This document shows positions 1-9,618 of a stretch of DNA of 64,000 bases, piece after piece. The DNA lies in contig JABDRB010000029.1 of the NCBI GenBank assembly GCA_013041925.1, positions 1-64,000 on the forward strand. The letters run 5' to 3'. Numbering within the stretch: position 1 is the first letter of the stretch; each line of letters opens with the position of its first letter. The notes beneath the pieces are model-generated. The model was not told the DNA's origin and did not search any database. It saw only the letters and a program-made list of their open reading frames with translations. The stretch comes from Akkermansiaceae bacterium (GTDB lineage: Bacteria; Verrucomicrobiota; Verrucomicrobiia; Verrucomicrobiales; Akkermansiaceae). Made by a program: the position numbers and the translations under genes.

Positions 1-2
1 AT

Positions 3-3000
3 GATTTGGACCAAAGCCCAACGGACCCGGTCTACGATGGCTCGCAGATCAACGGGCTGAATGTCATTCATTTCGCCGATACATGGGCTGAACTTTACCG
101 TTCTGGAATACCGGATATAAATTGCACAGAGGTATGCGTCATCTCTGTGGGAATGCCTAAAGCAGCAGGTGACTATCCTAACCTGGGATCAGTCTATAGC
201 ACAGATGGCTCTGATAAATTAAACTTAAGGCTGAAAAACAGTGCCACTTCCGGGCAGATATCTAGCGGATTAAAGTTGGATGGGGTCGCCAACAGTATAG
301 CCTCAGTGAGTAGTGCAGACATCGTGGATGACGCTCCGGTGATGTTAGCGGCTTACTATGACGGGCTAAATGGTGTTGCCAGCGTGAATGGAGGCGCACT
401 TACGAAAACCGTAAATGTTGCCGACGGCGCGACCTTCACCATCAATGAAATTCAGGTGGGTCGGGATAACAACACGCCTAGAAACTATCAGGGAGAGATG
501 ATCGTTCTTAACACATCTGATCTGACTACCATTCAGAAGGTCGAAGGCTATCTCGCCTGGAAATGGGGAACGCAAGGCAGCCTCCCTGCAGCGCATCCTT
601 ATTCAACGACCAATGCCACGAGCGGGCCGAAGAAGTCCGTTCCTTCCGCAACAGCGACATTAGCCGGGGTTGTCACCGATGCCGATGATACACCGACATA
701 CAGTTGGTCAGACACCGGCACGGGAACAGGCACTGGCACAGTGACTTTTGTCAATGTGAATGCGCTGGATACGGATGTCACATTTTCTGACGCGGGGACC
801 TACATCCTTCGCCTTACCGCAGATGATGGTAATGCCCAGATCACTGAGGATGTTGTGATTACGGTGGAACAGGCAGCCGAATATACGATCACCTACGATG
901 GCAATAACAACGGAGGTGGCTCGGTCCCCTTGGACAGCACGGAGTATGAGTTGAATGACCCCGTGACCGTTCTAAGCAATACCGGAAATTTGACTCGGAC
1001 TGGATACACGTTTGATGATTGGGATACCGAGGCTGACGGAACCGGTGATGCTTATGCGCCGAGCGATACCTTTAACATCACTGGGCGCATTACACTATTT
1101 GCGCAGTGGCTGGGTAATGACTACACGGTGACCTTTAATCAACAAAGTGGCACTGGCGGAAGCGGCAGTGTGAGTGCCACCATGGGCGCCTCGATGCCAA
1201 CGGCATCAGCACCATCACGGACTGGCTATACGTTTGGTGGCTACTATTCTGGAACCAGTGGATCGGGCACGCAGTATTATGATGGCGCGATGGCCAGCGC
1301 CAACGACTGGGATGTCGCCTCTGCAACCACACTCTATGCTTATTGGACCGCTAAAACCTACACGGTCACTCTTAACAAACAGAGTGGCACCGGTGGGGAC
1401 GGTAGTGTCACGGCGACATACAACGCGGCAATGCCATCAGCGTCGGGTCCGACGCGGTCTGGATACACCTTCGGTGGTTATTACACGGGCACCAATGGAA
1501 GTGGCACTCAGTATTACACCGCGGCCATGGACAGCGCCAATACCTGGAGCCTCACGTTGAACACCACTTTGTATGCCAAGTGGACGGCGATCGACTACAC
1601 GGTGAGTTTCGACAAGCAAGGCGGCAGCGGTGGCAGCAACAGTGTCGTTGCCACCTACGGTTCCGCGATGCCTTCGGCTACTGTGCCGACGCGTGTTGGC
1701 TACACGTTCAGTGGTTACTATACGGGGACCAACGGGAGTGGCACCCAATATTACACGGCGGGAATGGCCAGTGCCAATAACTGGGGTATTGCTTCCAATA
1801 CAACCTTGTATGCCTACTGGACGGGGAGCACCTACACGGTGACCTTCAACAAACAAAGTGGCACAGGCGGCAGCAATAGTGTCGTTGCCACCTACGGGTC
1901 CGCGATGCCTGCGGGCACGGCTCCGACCCGCACTGGGTATGCCTTTGGTGGTTACTACACGGGAGCTGATGGAGCTGGCACGCAGTATTACACGGATGCC
2001 ATGGCAAGTGCTAATAACTGGAACATCGCCTCAGCCACCACGCTCTATGCCAAGTGGACACAGGCTTATACGGTCGACTTTCAGACGGATGGAACCACGG
2101 GTTCTACGTTGAGTGGATCAACGGCTCAAGTCGTCGTTGCTGGCGGTGACTGTAACGCAGTGACGGCCAACGCGCCAGCCAACCACTATTTTGTCAACTG
2201 GACGCAAAGCGGTAGTGCTTACAGCACGGATAACCCAATCACCGTGACTGGGGTGAGTGCAGATATGACCCTCGTTGCTCATTTTTCACCGGATCCGACC
2301 ATCACGATGACCGATGACGGGCAGATCTTCGAGGCGGATGAGGATGGCGAAGCCATCTACGTCAACCTCGTGAATGGGACATTTGCTGATCCCATCACGC
2401 CAGCCAACTGGAGCCTTTCGGGCCTACCCGCCGGCGTGAGCAAAGGCAGTGTTAATCGTCTTGATGATACGACCGTCCAGGTCGTCCTCACTGGCAACCG
2501 GACTGGGGACTACGATAGCGATATCACCGGCATGTCGGTCAGCTGCACCGCAGCCGAGGTAACGGAGGCAACTTCGGTGCTTTCCGCCAATACTGGGGTG
2601 ACATTCATCGCGACCAATGATGCGGAATCGATCGAAATTGTCGATGACGGCTCAATACAGGAAGCGGCCGAAGATGGCGAGCTGATCACCGTGGTTCTAA
2701 ATGGTGGCACCTTCGCAAGTTCCCTCAGTGGATCCAACTGGACCGTGACCAACCTCCCCGCAGGTGTCTCGAAAGGCACCGTCACCCGCGTGAGCGAGAA
2801 TGTCGCCACCATCGCGCTGACGGGTAACCGGAGTGGCACCTACGGCGGTAGCGACATCACCAATGTGACCGTCTCCTGCACGACGGCGGAATATGGCGAC
2901 AGCACGGGGGGATCCTCCCTGAGTGACAACGACGGCGTGACTCTCCGCGCCCTCGTCGGTGGCACCGTCGTCCTCCAGGACGGGCTGAATAGCTACACTG

Positions 3001-4310
3001 GAACCCGCGATACTTATATAAATGGTGCGTCCACGACCAGTAACTACGGCACGCAGACAACCTTAAGTATTTACAACCGGAGCCAAGGCTCTAAATACCG
3101 CTACAGCTTCCTGAGCTATGACCTCTCTTCGATCCCCGCTGGATCAACTATCGTGTCGGCGAGTCTCGATTTGGTGCAGAACAACACCGTGGCGAACTCG
3201 GTGGACGTGTATGAACTGACGGGAAGTTGGACGGAGACAGGCGCGACTTGGTCCAACAGCAATGGACTGGTTGGCACTACTAGTTTTGGAACGGCCACGT
3301 CGCCGGGTTCCGCCGGTGGTGCCGTGCCGACTATCAACCTCAATGCCAGCGGGATTCAGAAGATTCAATCTTGGCTCGATACGCCTTCCGGCAATCACGG
3401 TTTTGGTATTAAGACAGCGAGCGGTGGTAACAACCAGAATATCGACCTCCGATCCAGTGAGCATGGCACTCAGGCACATCGGCCTAAGCTGACGATCACC
3501 TACAGCGGCAGCGGCACGGGTGCGGAGATCAATCTCCAAGGGCAAGGGGTCACCATCAACAGCGGCGATGCAACGCCTTCGACGGCCGACGATACCGACT
3601 TTGGCTCCTGCGAGCAGGGTGGCCCTACGGTGGTTCATACCTTCACCATTCAGAATCTCGGCGATGCAGCGCTTAATTTGACGGGAACTCCTCGGGTCAG
3701 CATCGGGGGGGCTCATTCTGGAGACTTTGTCGTGACGAGCACACCGGCAGCGAGCGTTGCCGCCAGCGGTTCAACGACCTTCGCGATCACCTTTACCCCA
3801 GGAGATACTGCGGCCCGCACGGCCACCGTTTCAATTACCAACAATGATTCTGATGAGGGCACCTACACCTTTTCAATTGGTGGGGAGGGCGTCGTGACCA
3901 CGGTACCTAGCCCATTCATTGTCTGGGCGGGCGGGGCTGATTTTGAAGTCGATGGTAACAACGACGGTATCGATAATGGTTTGGCATGGGTATTGGGGGC
4001 AAGCGGCATCTCAGCCGATGCCACTGCGCTGTTGCCCACATTGGACAGCAACACGGACGCTGAGTATTACATTTTCAACTTCCGCCGCAGCGATGCCGCT
4101 AATGCCGACACCAGCACGACCATCATACCGCAATACGGCAGTGACTTGGGAACTTGGACCAATGCCGTGCACGACGGCACGGATATCATCATCACCCCAG
4201 CCGATGACTTCTATGAAACGGGTGTGGACAAGGTGGAGGTGAAGGTGAAGCGCACCCTCGTTCCAAGCGATAGGTTCTTCAGTCGCCTCAACGTATCGAT
4301 TGCTCCGTAG
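3..4310 (+). CDS. Giant secreted multidomain repeat protein (5'-partial)
   Basis: The frame is open to the left edge, so the N-terminus and signal peptide lie outside the window. Numbering codons from position 6, the visible 1434 residues show: a LamG/concanavalin-like domain (about 1-205); a PKD-like segment (210-290); an InlB-type B-repeat (Listeria-Bacteroides/Flg_new) region (293-763) in which four units follow a strict 79-residue period; two Ig/Calx-beta-like repeats with a shared LPAGVSKG motif (764-985); a DNRLRE-type beta-sandwich (986-1170); a choice-of-anchor-D/ASPM-like domain (1171-1296); and a C-terminal domain ending FFSRLNVS. The architecture fits a cell-surface or secreted adhesin or polymer-binding protein. 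No catalytic domain is visible. The last domain resembles the C-terminus of the sulfotransferase-like protein at 21434-23344. Domain family names are by eye; exact function is unknown. Confidence 0.85.
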   Translation, partial: DLDQSPTDPVYDGSQINGLNVIHFADTWAELYRSGIPDINCTEVCVISVGMPKAAGDYPNLGSVYSTDGSDKLNLRLKNSATSGQISSGLKLDGVANSIASVSSADIVDDAPVMLAAYYDGLNGVASVNGGALTKTVNVADGATFTINEIQVGRDNNTPRNYQGEMIVLNTSDLTTIQKVEGYLAWKWGTQGSLPAAHPYSTTNATSGPKKSVPSATATLAGVVTDADDTPTYSWSDTGTGTGTGTVTFVNVNALDTDVTFSDAGTYILRLTADDGNAQITEDVVITVEQAAEYTITYDGNNNGGGSVPLDSTEYELNDPVTVLSNTGNLTRTGYTFDDWDTEADGTGDAYAPSDTFNITGRITLFAQWLGNDYTVTFNQQSGTGGSGSVSATMGASMPTASAPSRTGYTFGGYYSGTSGSGTQYYDGAMASANDWDVASATTLYAYWTAKTYTVTLNKQSGTGGDGSVTATYNAAMPSASGPTRSGYTFGGYYTGTNGSGTQYYTAAMDSANTWSLTLNTTLYAKWTAIDYTVSFDKQGGSGGSNSVVATYGSAMPSATVPTRVGYTFSGYYTGTNGSGTQYYTAGMASANNWGIASNTTLYAYWTGSTYTVTFNKQSGTGGSNSVVATYGSAMPAGTAPTRTGYAFGGYYTGADGAGTQYYTDAMASANNWNIASATTLYAKWTQAYTVDFQTDGTTGSTLSGSTAQVVVAGGDCNAVTANAPANHYFVNWTQSGSAYSTDNPITVTGVSADMTLVAHFSPDPTITMTDDGQIFEADEDGEAIYVNLVNGTFADPITPANWSLSGLPAGVSKGSVNRLDDTTVQVVLTGNRTGDYDSDITGMSVSCTAAEVTEATSVLSANTGVTFIATNDAESIEIVDDGSIQEAAEDGELITVVLNGGTFASSLSGSNWTVTNLPAGVSKGTVTRVSENVATIALTGNRSGTYGGSDITNVTVSCTTAEYGDSTGGSSLSDNDGVTLRALVGGTVVLQDGLNSYTGTRDTYINGASTTSNYGTQTTLSIYNRSQGSKYRYSFLSYDLSSIPAGSTIVSASLDLVQNNTVANSVDVYELTGSWTETGATWSNSNGLVGTTSFGTATSPGSAGGAVPTINLNASGIQKIQSWLDTPSGNHGFGIKTASGGNNQNIDLRSSEHGTQAHRPKLTITYSGSGTGAEINLQGQGVTINSGDATPSTADDTDFGSCEQGGPTVVHTFTIQNLGDAALNLTGTPRVSIGGAHSGDFVVTSTPAASVAASGSTTFAITFTPGDTAARTATVSITNNDSDEGTYTFSIGGEGVVTTVPSPFIVWAGGADFEVDGNNDGIDNGLAWVLGASGISADATALLPTLDSNTDAEYYIFNFRRSDAANADTSTTIIPQYGSDLGTWTNAVHDGTDIIITPADDFYETGVDKVEVKVKRTLVPSDRFFSRLNVSIAP
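1119..2066 (+). repeat. Tandem 237-bp repeats encoding InlB-type modules
   Basis: Four consecutive coding repeats begin at about 1119, 1356, 1593 and 1830, spaced exactly 237 bp (79 codons). Each starts with (D/T)YTVTFxKQSGTGG and ends in a TTLYAxW motif. Stretches near 1642 and 1879 are almost identical at the DNA level, indicating recent duplication or homogenisation. Diverged units flank the array on both sides. Confidence 0.85.
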
Positions 4311-4326
4311 TGCGATAGTAGTGGGA

Positions 4327-4887
4327 TTACGACCAGTTGACATCGACTTGGGCGATGTTGCCGTTGCGGTCCTTGTACTTAAGGTGACCGTGTTGGATTC
4401 CATATTCGTGGACCTCCTTGGTGACCTTGACGTCGTAGCAACAGTATTCGGCAATTTTCATCATCGGCTCGTTGTTGCCGGTTTTTTTATACTCTTGCCA
4501 CCAGCGTAGGGCGTCGAGGCCGTCGGCAGATTTCCCCATACCGAGGGATGCGGATGCGAGGGAGTCGAGTTTGAGGCGGTGGCCGAGGATGGTTTCGACT
4601 TCGATGAGCATATCGAGGTTCACGGTGCTTTCTGCGAGGTCGAGGATGGTGTAGCCTTGGAGGACGGGGTAGTCGAAATAGAGATGGTTGTATCCGACGA
4701 CGAGGTCGGCGCGGGTGAGCATGTTGACGAGTCCTTCGGTATCGTCTTCTCCGAAGATGTGGTATTGCTCGGTGCGGGTTGAGTAGGCGACACCGACGGA
4801 GATGCCCATTTTATCTTTATGGGCGGCGCCACCAACGTCGCCGAAGCTGCGTTGGGTTTCGAGGTCGAAGTAAACGATGTCTTTCAT
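4327..4887 (-). CDS. Predicted DEDDy-type 3'-5' exonuclease (RNase H-like fold)
   Basis: This 186-residue protein carries the DEDDy exonuclease motifs: FDLET near the N-terminus (Exo I, D and E), VVGYNHLYFDYPVL in the middle (Exo II, D), and YCCYDVKVT near the C-terminus (Exo III, Y-x3-D). These match the stand-alone RNase H-like exonuclease families related to the proofreading domain of PolB and to YprB. It is shorter than proofreading polymerases and has no other domain. It converges on the giant repeat protein with a 16-bp gap, and no partner gene is adjacent. Nuclease activity on DNA or RNA ends is inferred from the motifs; the substrate is unknown. Confidence 0.7.
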   Translation of the reverse strand: MKDIVYFDLETQRSFGDVGGAAHKDKMGISVGVAYSTRTEQYHIFGEDDTEGLVNMLTRADLVVGYNHLYFDYPVLQGYTILDLAESTVNLDMLIEVETILGHRLKLDSLASASLGMGKSADGLDALRWWQEYKKTGNNEPMMKIAEYCCYDVKVTKEVHEYGIQHGHLKYKDRNGNIAQVDVNWS

Positions 4888-5005
4888 TATGAGTTAAGGT
4901 GGAAATTTGAATGACGTATTTCTTCGGGTTGTTACTGTATTTTGGACCGCGAAAGAACGCTAAAATACGCAAAATTTTTGCTGGAAGGGGCGCACAGGGG
5001 AGGCG

Positions 5006-5905
5006 TTATCGGATGATCTCCTCGAGGCGGGAAGTGATCCAGTGGGGGGCACGGTGGTGGTGGAGGCTCTCTAAGCAGCAGCGGGCACCGGCGAGGTTCC
5101 CGAGCAGGGCGTGGGCGATACCTTGATCGGCAAGCAAGAGGGGGTCCGGTCGAGCCGAGTTGAGACGGGGGCGGATTTCCGCAAGGGCAGCGTGCAGGGC
5201 GGATGCGGCATCTGTGTTGCGTTGAAGTCCCTGAAGCGTGCGGGCACGTTTAATGAGCCAAGAGGATTTCCACCGGCGGTCGCTGAGTTCCGAGTCAATC
5301 AGTGGGAGGGCGGTTTTGTAATCGGAGGCGTCGATGAGGGCATCAACCCAGTGGGCCTTGAGCACGGCACTGTGGTGGCGGCGGTGACCAGATTTAAGGT
5401 CGGCAATACGCTGGGTGTGGAGTGCGAGTTGGCGTTGGTTTTCCGAGCGCAGGAGGAACCACTCAATTTCGCCACGCGGGACTTCTTGGAAGGCGAGTTG
5501 GACGGCTTGGAGTGAGGGTTGGTGTTGGCCGTTGAGTTGGTAGGCTTCGGCCCTGAGGATGTGCGCGCTGGCGCGTTGGCTGGGTGTGTGCGACTGCTGC
5601 AGGGCGTGGTTGGCGGAGAGCAGAGCTTGCGTGGGCTGAGCGAGTGCGAGCTGGACGCGGCAGAGTTCGAGATGGAGGTGGGGGCGCTCCGGGGCGATGG
5701 TGATGGCACTGCGGAGGTCGGCGCGGGCATTTTCTAACTGATTGAGGGCGCGGTAGGCGATGGCGCGTTGGAGGAGATTGTCAGGTGTGCGATGGGTTTG
5801 GATGTGTTTGCTGAGATGTTGCACGTTGTGTTCCGGGCTCTCGTGGGCAGTGACCGCGAGGGCGGTCAGGTGAAGAGCGAGGATGATGGACGGGCGTATC
5901 GGCAA
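5006..5905 (-). CDS. Secreted TPR-repeat protein
   Basis: A 299-residue protein with an N-terminal hydrophobic signal (residues about 1-20, ending TAHE) followed by tetratricopeptide-like helical pairs through most of its length. Recognisable units include LLQRAIAYRALNQLENARADL and LHLELCRVQLALAQPTQALLS. TPR proteins are protein-interaction scaffolds; no enzyme motif is present. It lies 14 bp downstream of the purple-acid-phosphatase-like gene on the same strand and is probably co-transcribed with it, which suggests a shared periplasmic or exported role. That link is inference. Confidence 0.7.
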   Translation of the reverse strand: MPIRPSIILALHLTALAVTAHESPEHNVQHLSKHIQTHRTPDNLLQRAIAYRALNQLENARADLRSAITIAPERPHLHLELCRVQLALAQPTQALLSANHALQQSHTPSQRASAHILRAEAYQLNGQHQPSLQAVQLAFQEVPRGEIEWFLLRSENQRQLALHTQRIADLKSGHRRHHSAVLKAHWVDALIDASDYKTALPLIDSELSDRRWKSSWLIKRARTLQGLQRNTDAASALHAALAEIRPRLNSARPDPLLLADQGIAHALLGNLAGARCCLESLHHHRAPHWITSRLEEIIR

Positions 5906-5919
5906 GAGCGTGGGCGGTT

Positions 5920-7881
5920 TTATCGGGTTTTGAGGAGGAGCGCCGGGTGCAGCGTGAAGTCAGAGCTGGTGAGCGAATGGTTGTGGCCTTCGATGGCGAT
6001 GGTATTTTTTCCCTTTTTGAGGAGGTGGGCGTAGGGGCTCAGGTCGAAGAGTTCAAACTTGTTGTGTGCATCGTGCTGGGCGATGCCGGTGGCATTTTTC
6101 CCTTCGCCTTTTCGGACGCCATTGCGGATGACCTGCTTGCCGTTGAGGTAGAGGATGAAGGCATCGTCGTAGCTGATGGAGAGCCAGAGGTTGTTGGCGT
6201 CAGATGGCTGCGCGAGGGTAAAGCTGCGGAGGATGTAAACGCTGGTGTATTTGTTACGCATGTCGAGCACGGTGGTATCGTCTGCGTCGCCGTAGCCGAA
6301 CCCAGCTTGGCCGAACTTCCATGAGGATACGTCGAAGCCGGGCGCCGTCCAGTGGGCGGGTGGAATGTCACCGGCGAGGTAGTGCCAGCGTGCATTTTTG
6401 GGGATGAGGAATGTCCCTTGGGTGGGTTTGCCGGGTTTCCATGGTTGGGCGATACGTTTCGGGGTGACGGGTTGGGATTTATCGATTTGGAATGTGTCGA
6501 CGACCTCGCCCTTGAAGTTGAGCATGCTGGCGTTGAGGGTTTGGCCGCTGATGTGGACGAGGGTGGACCCGTGCTGGAGGATGCTTCGTTTCATGACGGG
6601 TGAGTAGCCACCGCGCCTGAGACCGGTGCCCCCGTGACCGGTGACGATTTGAATGGTGCCTTGGTTGGGGGTGAGGCCGGGGCTTTTCTGGTAAGCGCCG
6701 TCGCCCTTGGGGTGGCCGTCGCCGTCGTCGAGGATGTGGTTTTCGGCGGTGGTGGGTGTATCATAGGCACCATCCATGAGCATCGACCGTTCATAGATGT
6801 GGGAGTGGCCGGTGAGGACGAGGTCGACGCCAGATGACTCGAGGATGGGCATGATGTGTTGGCGCATCTCGATGAGTTGCTTTTCCTTATCGCTGTCGTG
6901 GCTGCCTTTTGTGTAGGGGGGATGGTGCCAAAAGGCGATGAGCCAATCGGTTTTCTCAAGGGAAGTTTTGGCGAGGTCCTCGCGGAGCCATTGGGCCATG
7001 GCGGCGCTGGGTGAGCGGTCGAGGTCGTGGGAGTTTAGGACGATGAAGTGGGTGCGGCCATAATTGTAGGAGTAGTAGGATTCTTTGCCTGACGGGACGC
7101 CCCCGGCTTCGCCTTGGGTGGGGGTGATGTAGGCGTCGTAGTAGGGGCCGATCCCCGTTTTTCCTTTGGACGTGTATCCTTCGTGGTTGCCCATGGCGGG
7201 CCAGCAGACGGTATGGCGTAGGGTGGGCTCGTAGATGTTAAAGAAATTGTTTTGGAACTCAGGGTCTTTGCCGCTGCCGTAGGCCATGTCGCCGACGTGG
7301 AGATACATGTCCAGAGTGAGCTTGTGCTTGAGGTTGTAGTTCACCATCGCTTGGTGGACGTCCTTTTGCATTTGGTTGCCCCGACCGGAGTCACCGACGG
7401 CCCAGAAGTAGATGTCACGTTTGGAGCCATGCACGGGGTGAGTGCGGAAGCGGTAGGTTCCATCGTCTGGGGTAAGGCGGGTATGGCCGTCATAGATGGC
7501 GTAAAAATAGGGGGTATCGGGTGTGAGGCCGGTGAGATGGGCTTCGAACTGGGAGGTATTATCTGGGGCGCTGTGCAGCGGGTCTGTGGTCAGGGTGTTG
7601 CGCTCCTTGAGGGTTTTGCGGACGATGATTTGATTGCCCGAGCACGTTTGATCGAGATGTTGGCGTGATGTTCCGAATCGGATGCTGGGTGCCATCGGGG
7701 CTTGGCATCTCCAGGCGATGTGAATCGAGTTTTCCGTAGCGAGCTGGAGGTAGGGGGCGCGTGAGAAGTCTGCCTCAACGGGTGTCAGTAGGAGCAGGAG
7801 GGCGTGAAGGGCGAGGGTGAGAGATCGGGAGAACATGGTGAATGGTGGGTGGTGGGTGGGTGATTGTTTACTTGTTTCCAT
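5920..7881 (-). CDS. Secreted purple-acid-phosphatase-like metallophosphoesterase
   Basis: The 653-residue ORF has an N-terminal Fn3-like purple acid phosphatase domain (about 40-148), then a calcineurin-like phosphoesterase domain with the full metal-ligand set: D164 in GDSGRG, D198 and Y201 in GDMAYG, N232 in GNHEG, H319/H320 in WHHPPY, and H359 and H361 in GHSHIYER. The tyrosine is the charge-transfer ligand typical of purple acid phosphatases. A C-terminal jelly-roll module (about 500-653) resembles carbohydrate-binding or galactose-binding-like domains. The signal peptide is clearest if translation starts at M16 (position 7836), where MFSRSLTLALHALLLLL begins. It likely hydrolyses phosphomonoesters outside the cytoplasm. 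It heads a probable two-gene unit with the TPR protein downstream. Confidence 0.85.
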   Translation of the reverse strand: METSKQSPTHHPPFTMFSRSLTLALHALLLLLTPVEADFSRAPYLQLATENSIHIAWRCQAPMAPSIRFGTSRQHLDQTCSGNQIIVRKTLKERNTLTTDPLHSAPDNTSQFEAHLTGLTPDTPYFYAIYDGHTRLTPDDGTYRFRTHPVHGSKRDIYFWAVGDSGRGNQMQKDVHQAMVNYNLKHKLTLDMYLHVGDMAYGSGKDPEFQNNFFNIYEPTLRHTVCWPAMGNHEGYTSKGKTGIGPYYDAYITPTQGEAGGVPSGKESYYSYNYGRTHFIVLNSHDLDRSPSAAMAQWLREDLAKTSLEKTDWLIAFWHHPPYTKGSHDSDKEKQLIEMRQHIMPILESSGVDLVLTGHSHIYERSMLMDGAYDTPTTAENHILDDGDGHPKGDGAYQKSPGLTPNQGTIQIVTGHGGTGLRRGGYSPVMKRSILQHGSTLVHISGQTLNASMLNFKGEVVDTFQIDKSQPVTPKRIAQPWKPGKPTQGTFLIPKNARWHYLAGDIPPAHWTAPGFDVSSWKFGQAGFGYGDADDTTVLDMRNKYTSVYILRSFTLAQPSDANNLWLSISYDDAFILYLNGKQVIRNGVRKGEGKNATGIAQHDAHNKFELFDLSPYAHLLKKGKNTIAIEGHNHSLTSSDFTLHPALLLKTR

Positions 7882-7890
7882 GAAATAGGC

Positions 7891-9603
7891 TTACATATTT
7901 CTCAAAGACTTGGCGGCATCGCTGCGGGATGCGACAAGAGCAGGGACGTAGGTGGCGATGATGCACATGACAAAGGCAAAGACAAAAACGCTGATGAACT
8001 CGTCGAGCCGGATAATGGCGGGTAGACCATCGAAGCCGTTGAATTCAGACGGGAACGGGTCGAACCCCCAGGACGCGAAGAGATCGAGTAAGACTTGGCG
8101 GAATTTGATGACGAGGTAACCGAGCCCAAGGCCGACGAGCCCGCCAAAGAGGCCGATGATGACCCCTTGGTAAAGGAAGACGCGAACAAGTTGTGCGGGT
8201 GCTGCGCCAAGAGCTTTCATGACACCGATTTCTCGTTTTTTCTGGATGGTGACGGTGAACATGACGGCCATGATGGAAAAGGCGGAGACCAGCATGATGA
8301 AGGAAAGGCTGAACGACAGGAGTTGGCGTTGGGTTTTGATCAGGGAGAACTGCTGTTGGTGGTCCTCCATCCAGGTGCGGGCTCCCCATGATCCATCGGC
8401 GGGCATGTGTGGAAGGATGGTGTCATCCATCACTTGAAGGGCTTTGTAGGGGTCATCCAAGCGGAGGGCAATACCACGCACTCCATCGCCGAGGCCGGTG
8501 AGGTCTTGTCCGACGGGGAGTGGGACAAAAACATCGGGGCTGTAGGCATGGCGGGTGGCTTGATAGATGCCGATGACGGTGAGGTCTTTGGGTAGCACCA
8601 CGGTTTTCATGTGTTTGATGTCGTTGATGTCCTCGTGCTGAGTATCGACGTCACCAAGGGAGTCTAAAAGTTGGATGGTGGTGGCGAGGTGACCCGCGGT
8701 GAAGGTGTAGTCTCCGCTGTCGTCTGGTTTGGGGGTGCTCCGTTCGCCATCGGCGAGATGGCCGAGGACGGCGTCGATAATTTCTTTTTCCGCATTGCGG
8801 ATATTGAGATCCAGCAGTGGGAGGAGTTGGTTGTAGTAGATGTCTTGGAGCTCGGTGATGGCGACGGATTCCTTATTGCCCTCTGAGGTGATGGTGTGCT
8901 TGAGCTGATCTTTGATTTGCTTGAGCTGTTCGGTATGACTTTTGGCAAAGGGGGTGCTGTCGATTCGGTCGAGCACGGGCCGGATTTGTTTAAGATTTCG
9001 GTTGGTGTGAATTTGAATTTTTTCACCGACGACGATGCCAAATTTTTCAGCGGTGAGGGAGGAGATGACGGCATTTTCACCGAGACCCATATCGGCGGTC
9101 CCTTGTCCGGGCTGGATGAGGTTTTGCAGTGACTCGAGTTGGGTTGCATTGGTGGTATCGATCGCCTGCATTGAGGCTGGGGCAACAGCACCGGAGCGGT
9201 CGAGGAGGACGAAGTCATTGACCAGGGCGTAGGCGCTTTCGACGCCCTCGAGCGAGGTCATCGATTGTTCCACGGCCCGCCATTCTTGTTCGGCATTATA
9301 CTCTGGGTATTCCTCGGGATCGGGCCAGAGGGCATGGCGTTCGATGGTGATGTGAGGTGTGTAGCTGAGGACGCGATCTTTGACGAGTTGCTCAAAGCCA
9401 CCGAAGACGGACAGGACAACGACGAGGACCATGACGCCGATGGCGACGCCAGCGAGTGAGATCAGCGTGATGACGGAGACGTGGGTGCGCAGTGGGTTGA
9501 GGTAACGCAGCGCGAGCAGGAGACTGAAATTTTTTCTGACGATGGCTTGATGAAAGGTTGGTGAAGTGGCTGGAAATTGCTTGGTTCTTGGATGTTTGTC
9601 CAT
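7891..9603 (-). CDS. LolC/LolE-type lipoprotein-releasing ABC permease (FtsX family)
   Basis: A 570-residue integral membrane protein. The first membrane segment lies in VITLISLAGVAIGVMVLVVVLSV (about residues 43-65), followed by a large periplasmic (MacB-PCD-like) region. A C-terminal FtsX domain carries three membrane helices and the conserved KKREIGVMKALGAAP motif that contacts the ATPase. LolC/LolE extract outer-membrane lipoproteins from the inner membrane with the ATPase LolD. This protein is about 150 residues longer than typical LolC/E; the extra length is a charged, helical insertion in the periplasmic domain. No lolD is adjacent. It starts 15 bp after the comEC stop codon, so the two genes are probably co-transcribed. 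LolC versus LolE cannot be told apart here. Confidence 0.8.
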   Translation of the reverse strand: MDKHPRTKQFPATSPTFHQAIVRKNFSLLLALRYLNPLRTHVSVITLISLAGVAIGVMVLVVVLSVFGGFEQLVKDRVLSYTPHITIERHALWPDPEEYPEYNAEQEWRAVEQSMTSLEGVESAYALVNDFVLLDRSGAVAPASMQAIDTTNATQLESLQNLIQPGQGTADMGLGENAVISSLTAEKFGIVVGEKIQIHTNRNLKQIRPVLDRIDSTPFAKSHTEQLKQIKDQLKHTITSEGNKESVAITELQDIYYNQLLPLLDLNIRNAEKEIIDAVLGHLADGERSTPKPDDSGDYTFTAGHLATTIQLLDSLGDVDTQHEDINDIKHMKTVVLPKDLTVIGIYQATRHAYSPDVFVPLPVGQDLTGLGDGVRGIALRLDDPYKALQVMDDTILPHMPADGSWGARTWMEDHQQQFSLIKTQRQLLSFSLSFIMLVSAFSIMAVMFTVTIQKKREIGVMKALGAAPAQLVRVFLYQGVIIGLFGGLVGLGLGYLVIKFRQVLLDLFASWGFDPFPSEFNGFDGLPAIIRLDEFISVFVFAFVMCIIATYVPALVASRSDAAKSLRNM

Positions 9604-9618
9604 CGAATAGTCGATGGT

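Noticed and set aside
3144-3716. A 190-codon minus-strand ORF
   Set aside because: Lies antisense within the giant repeat protein; composition is that of a shadow frame.
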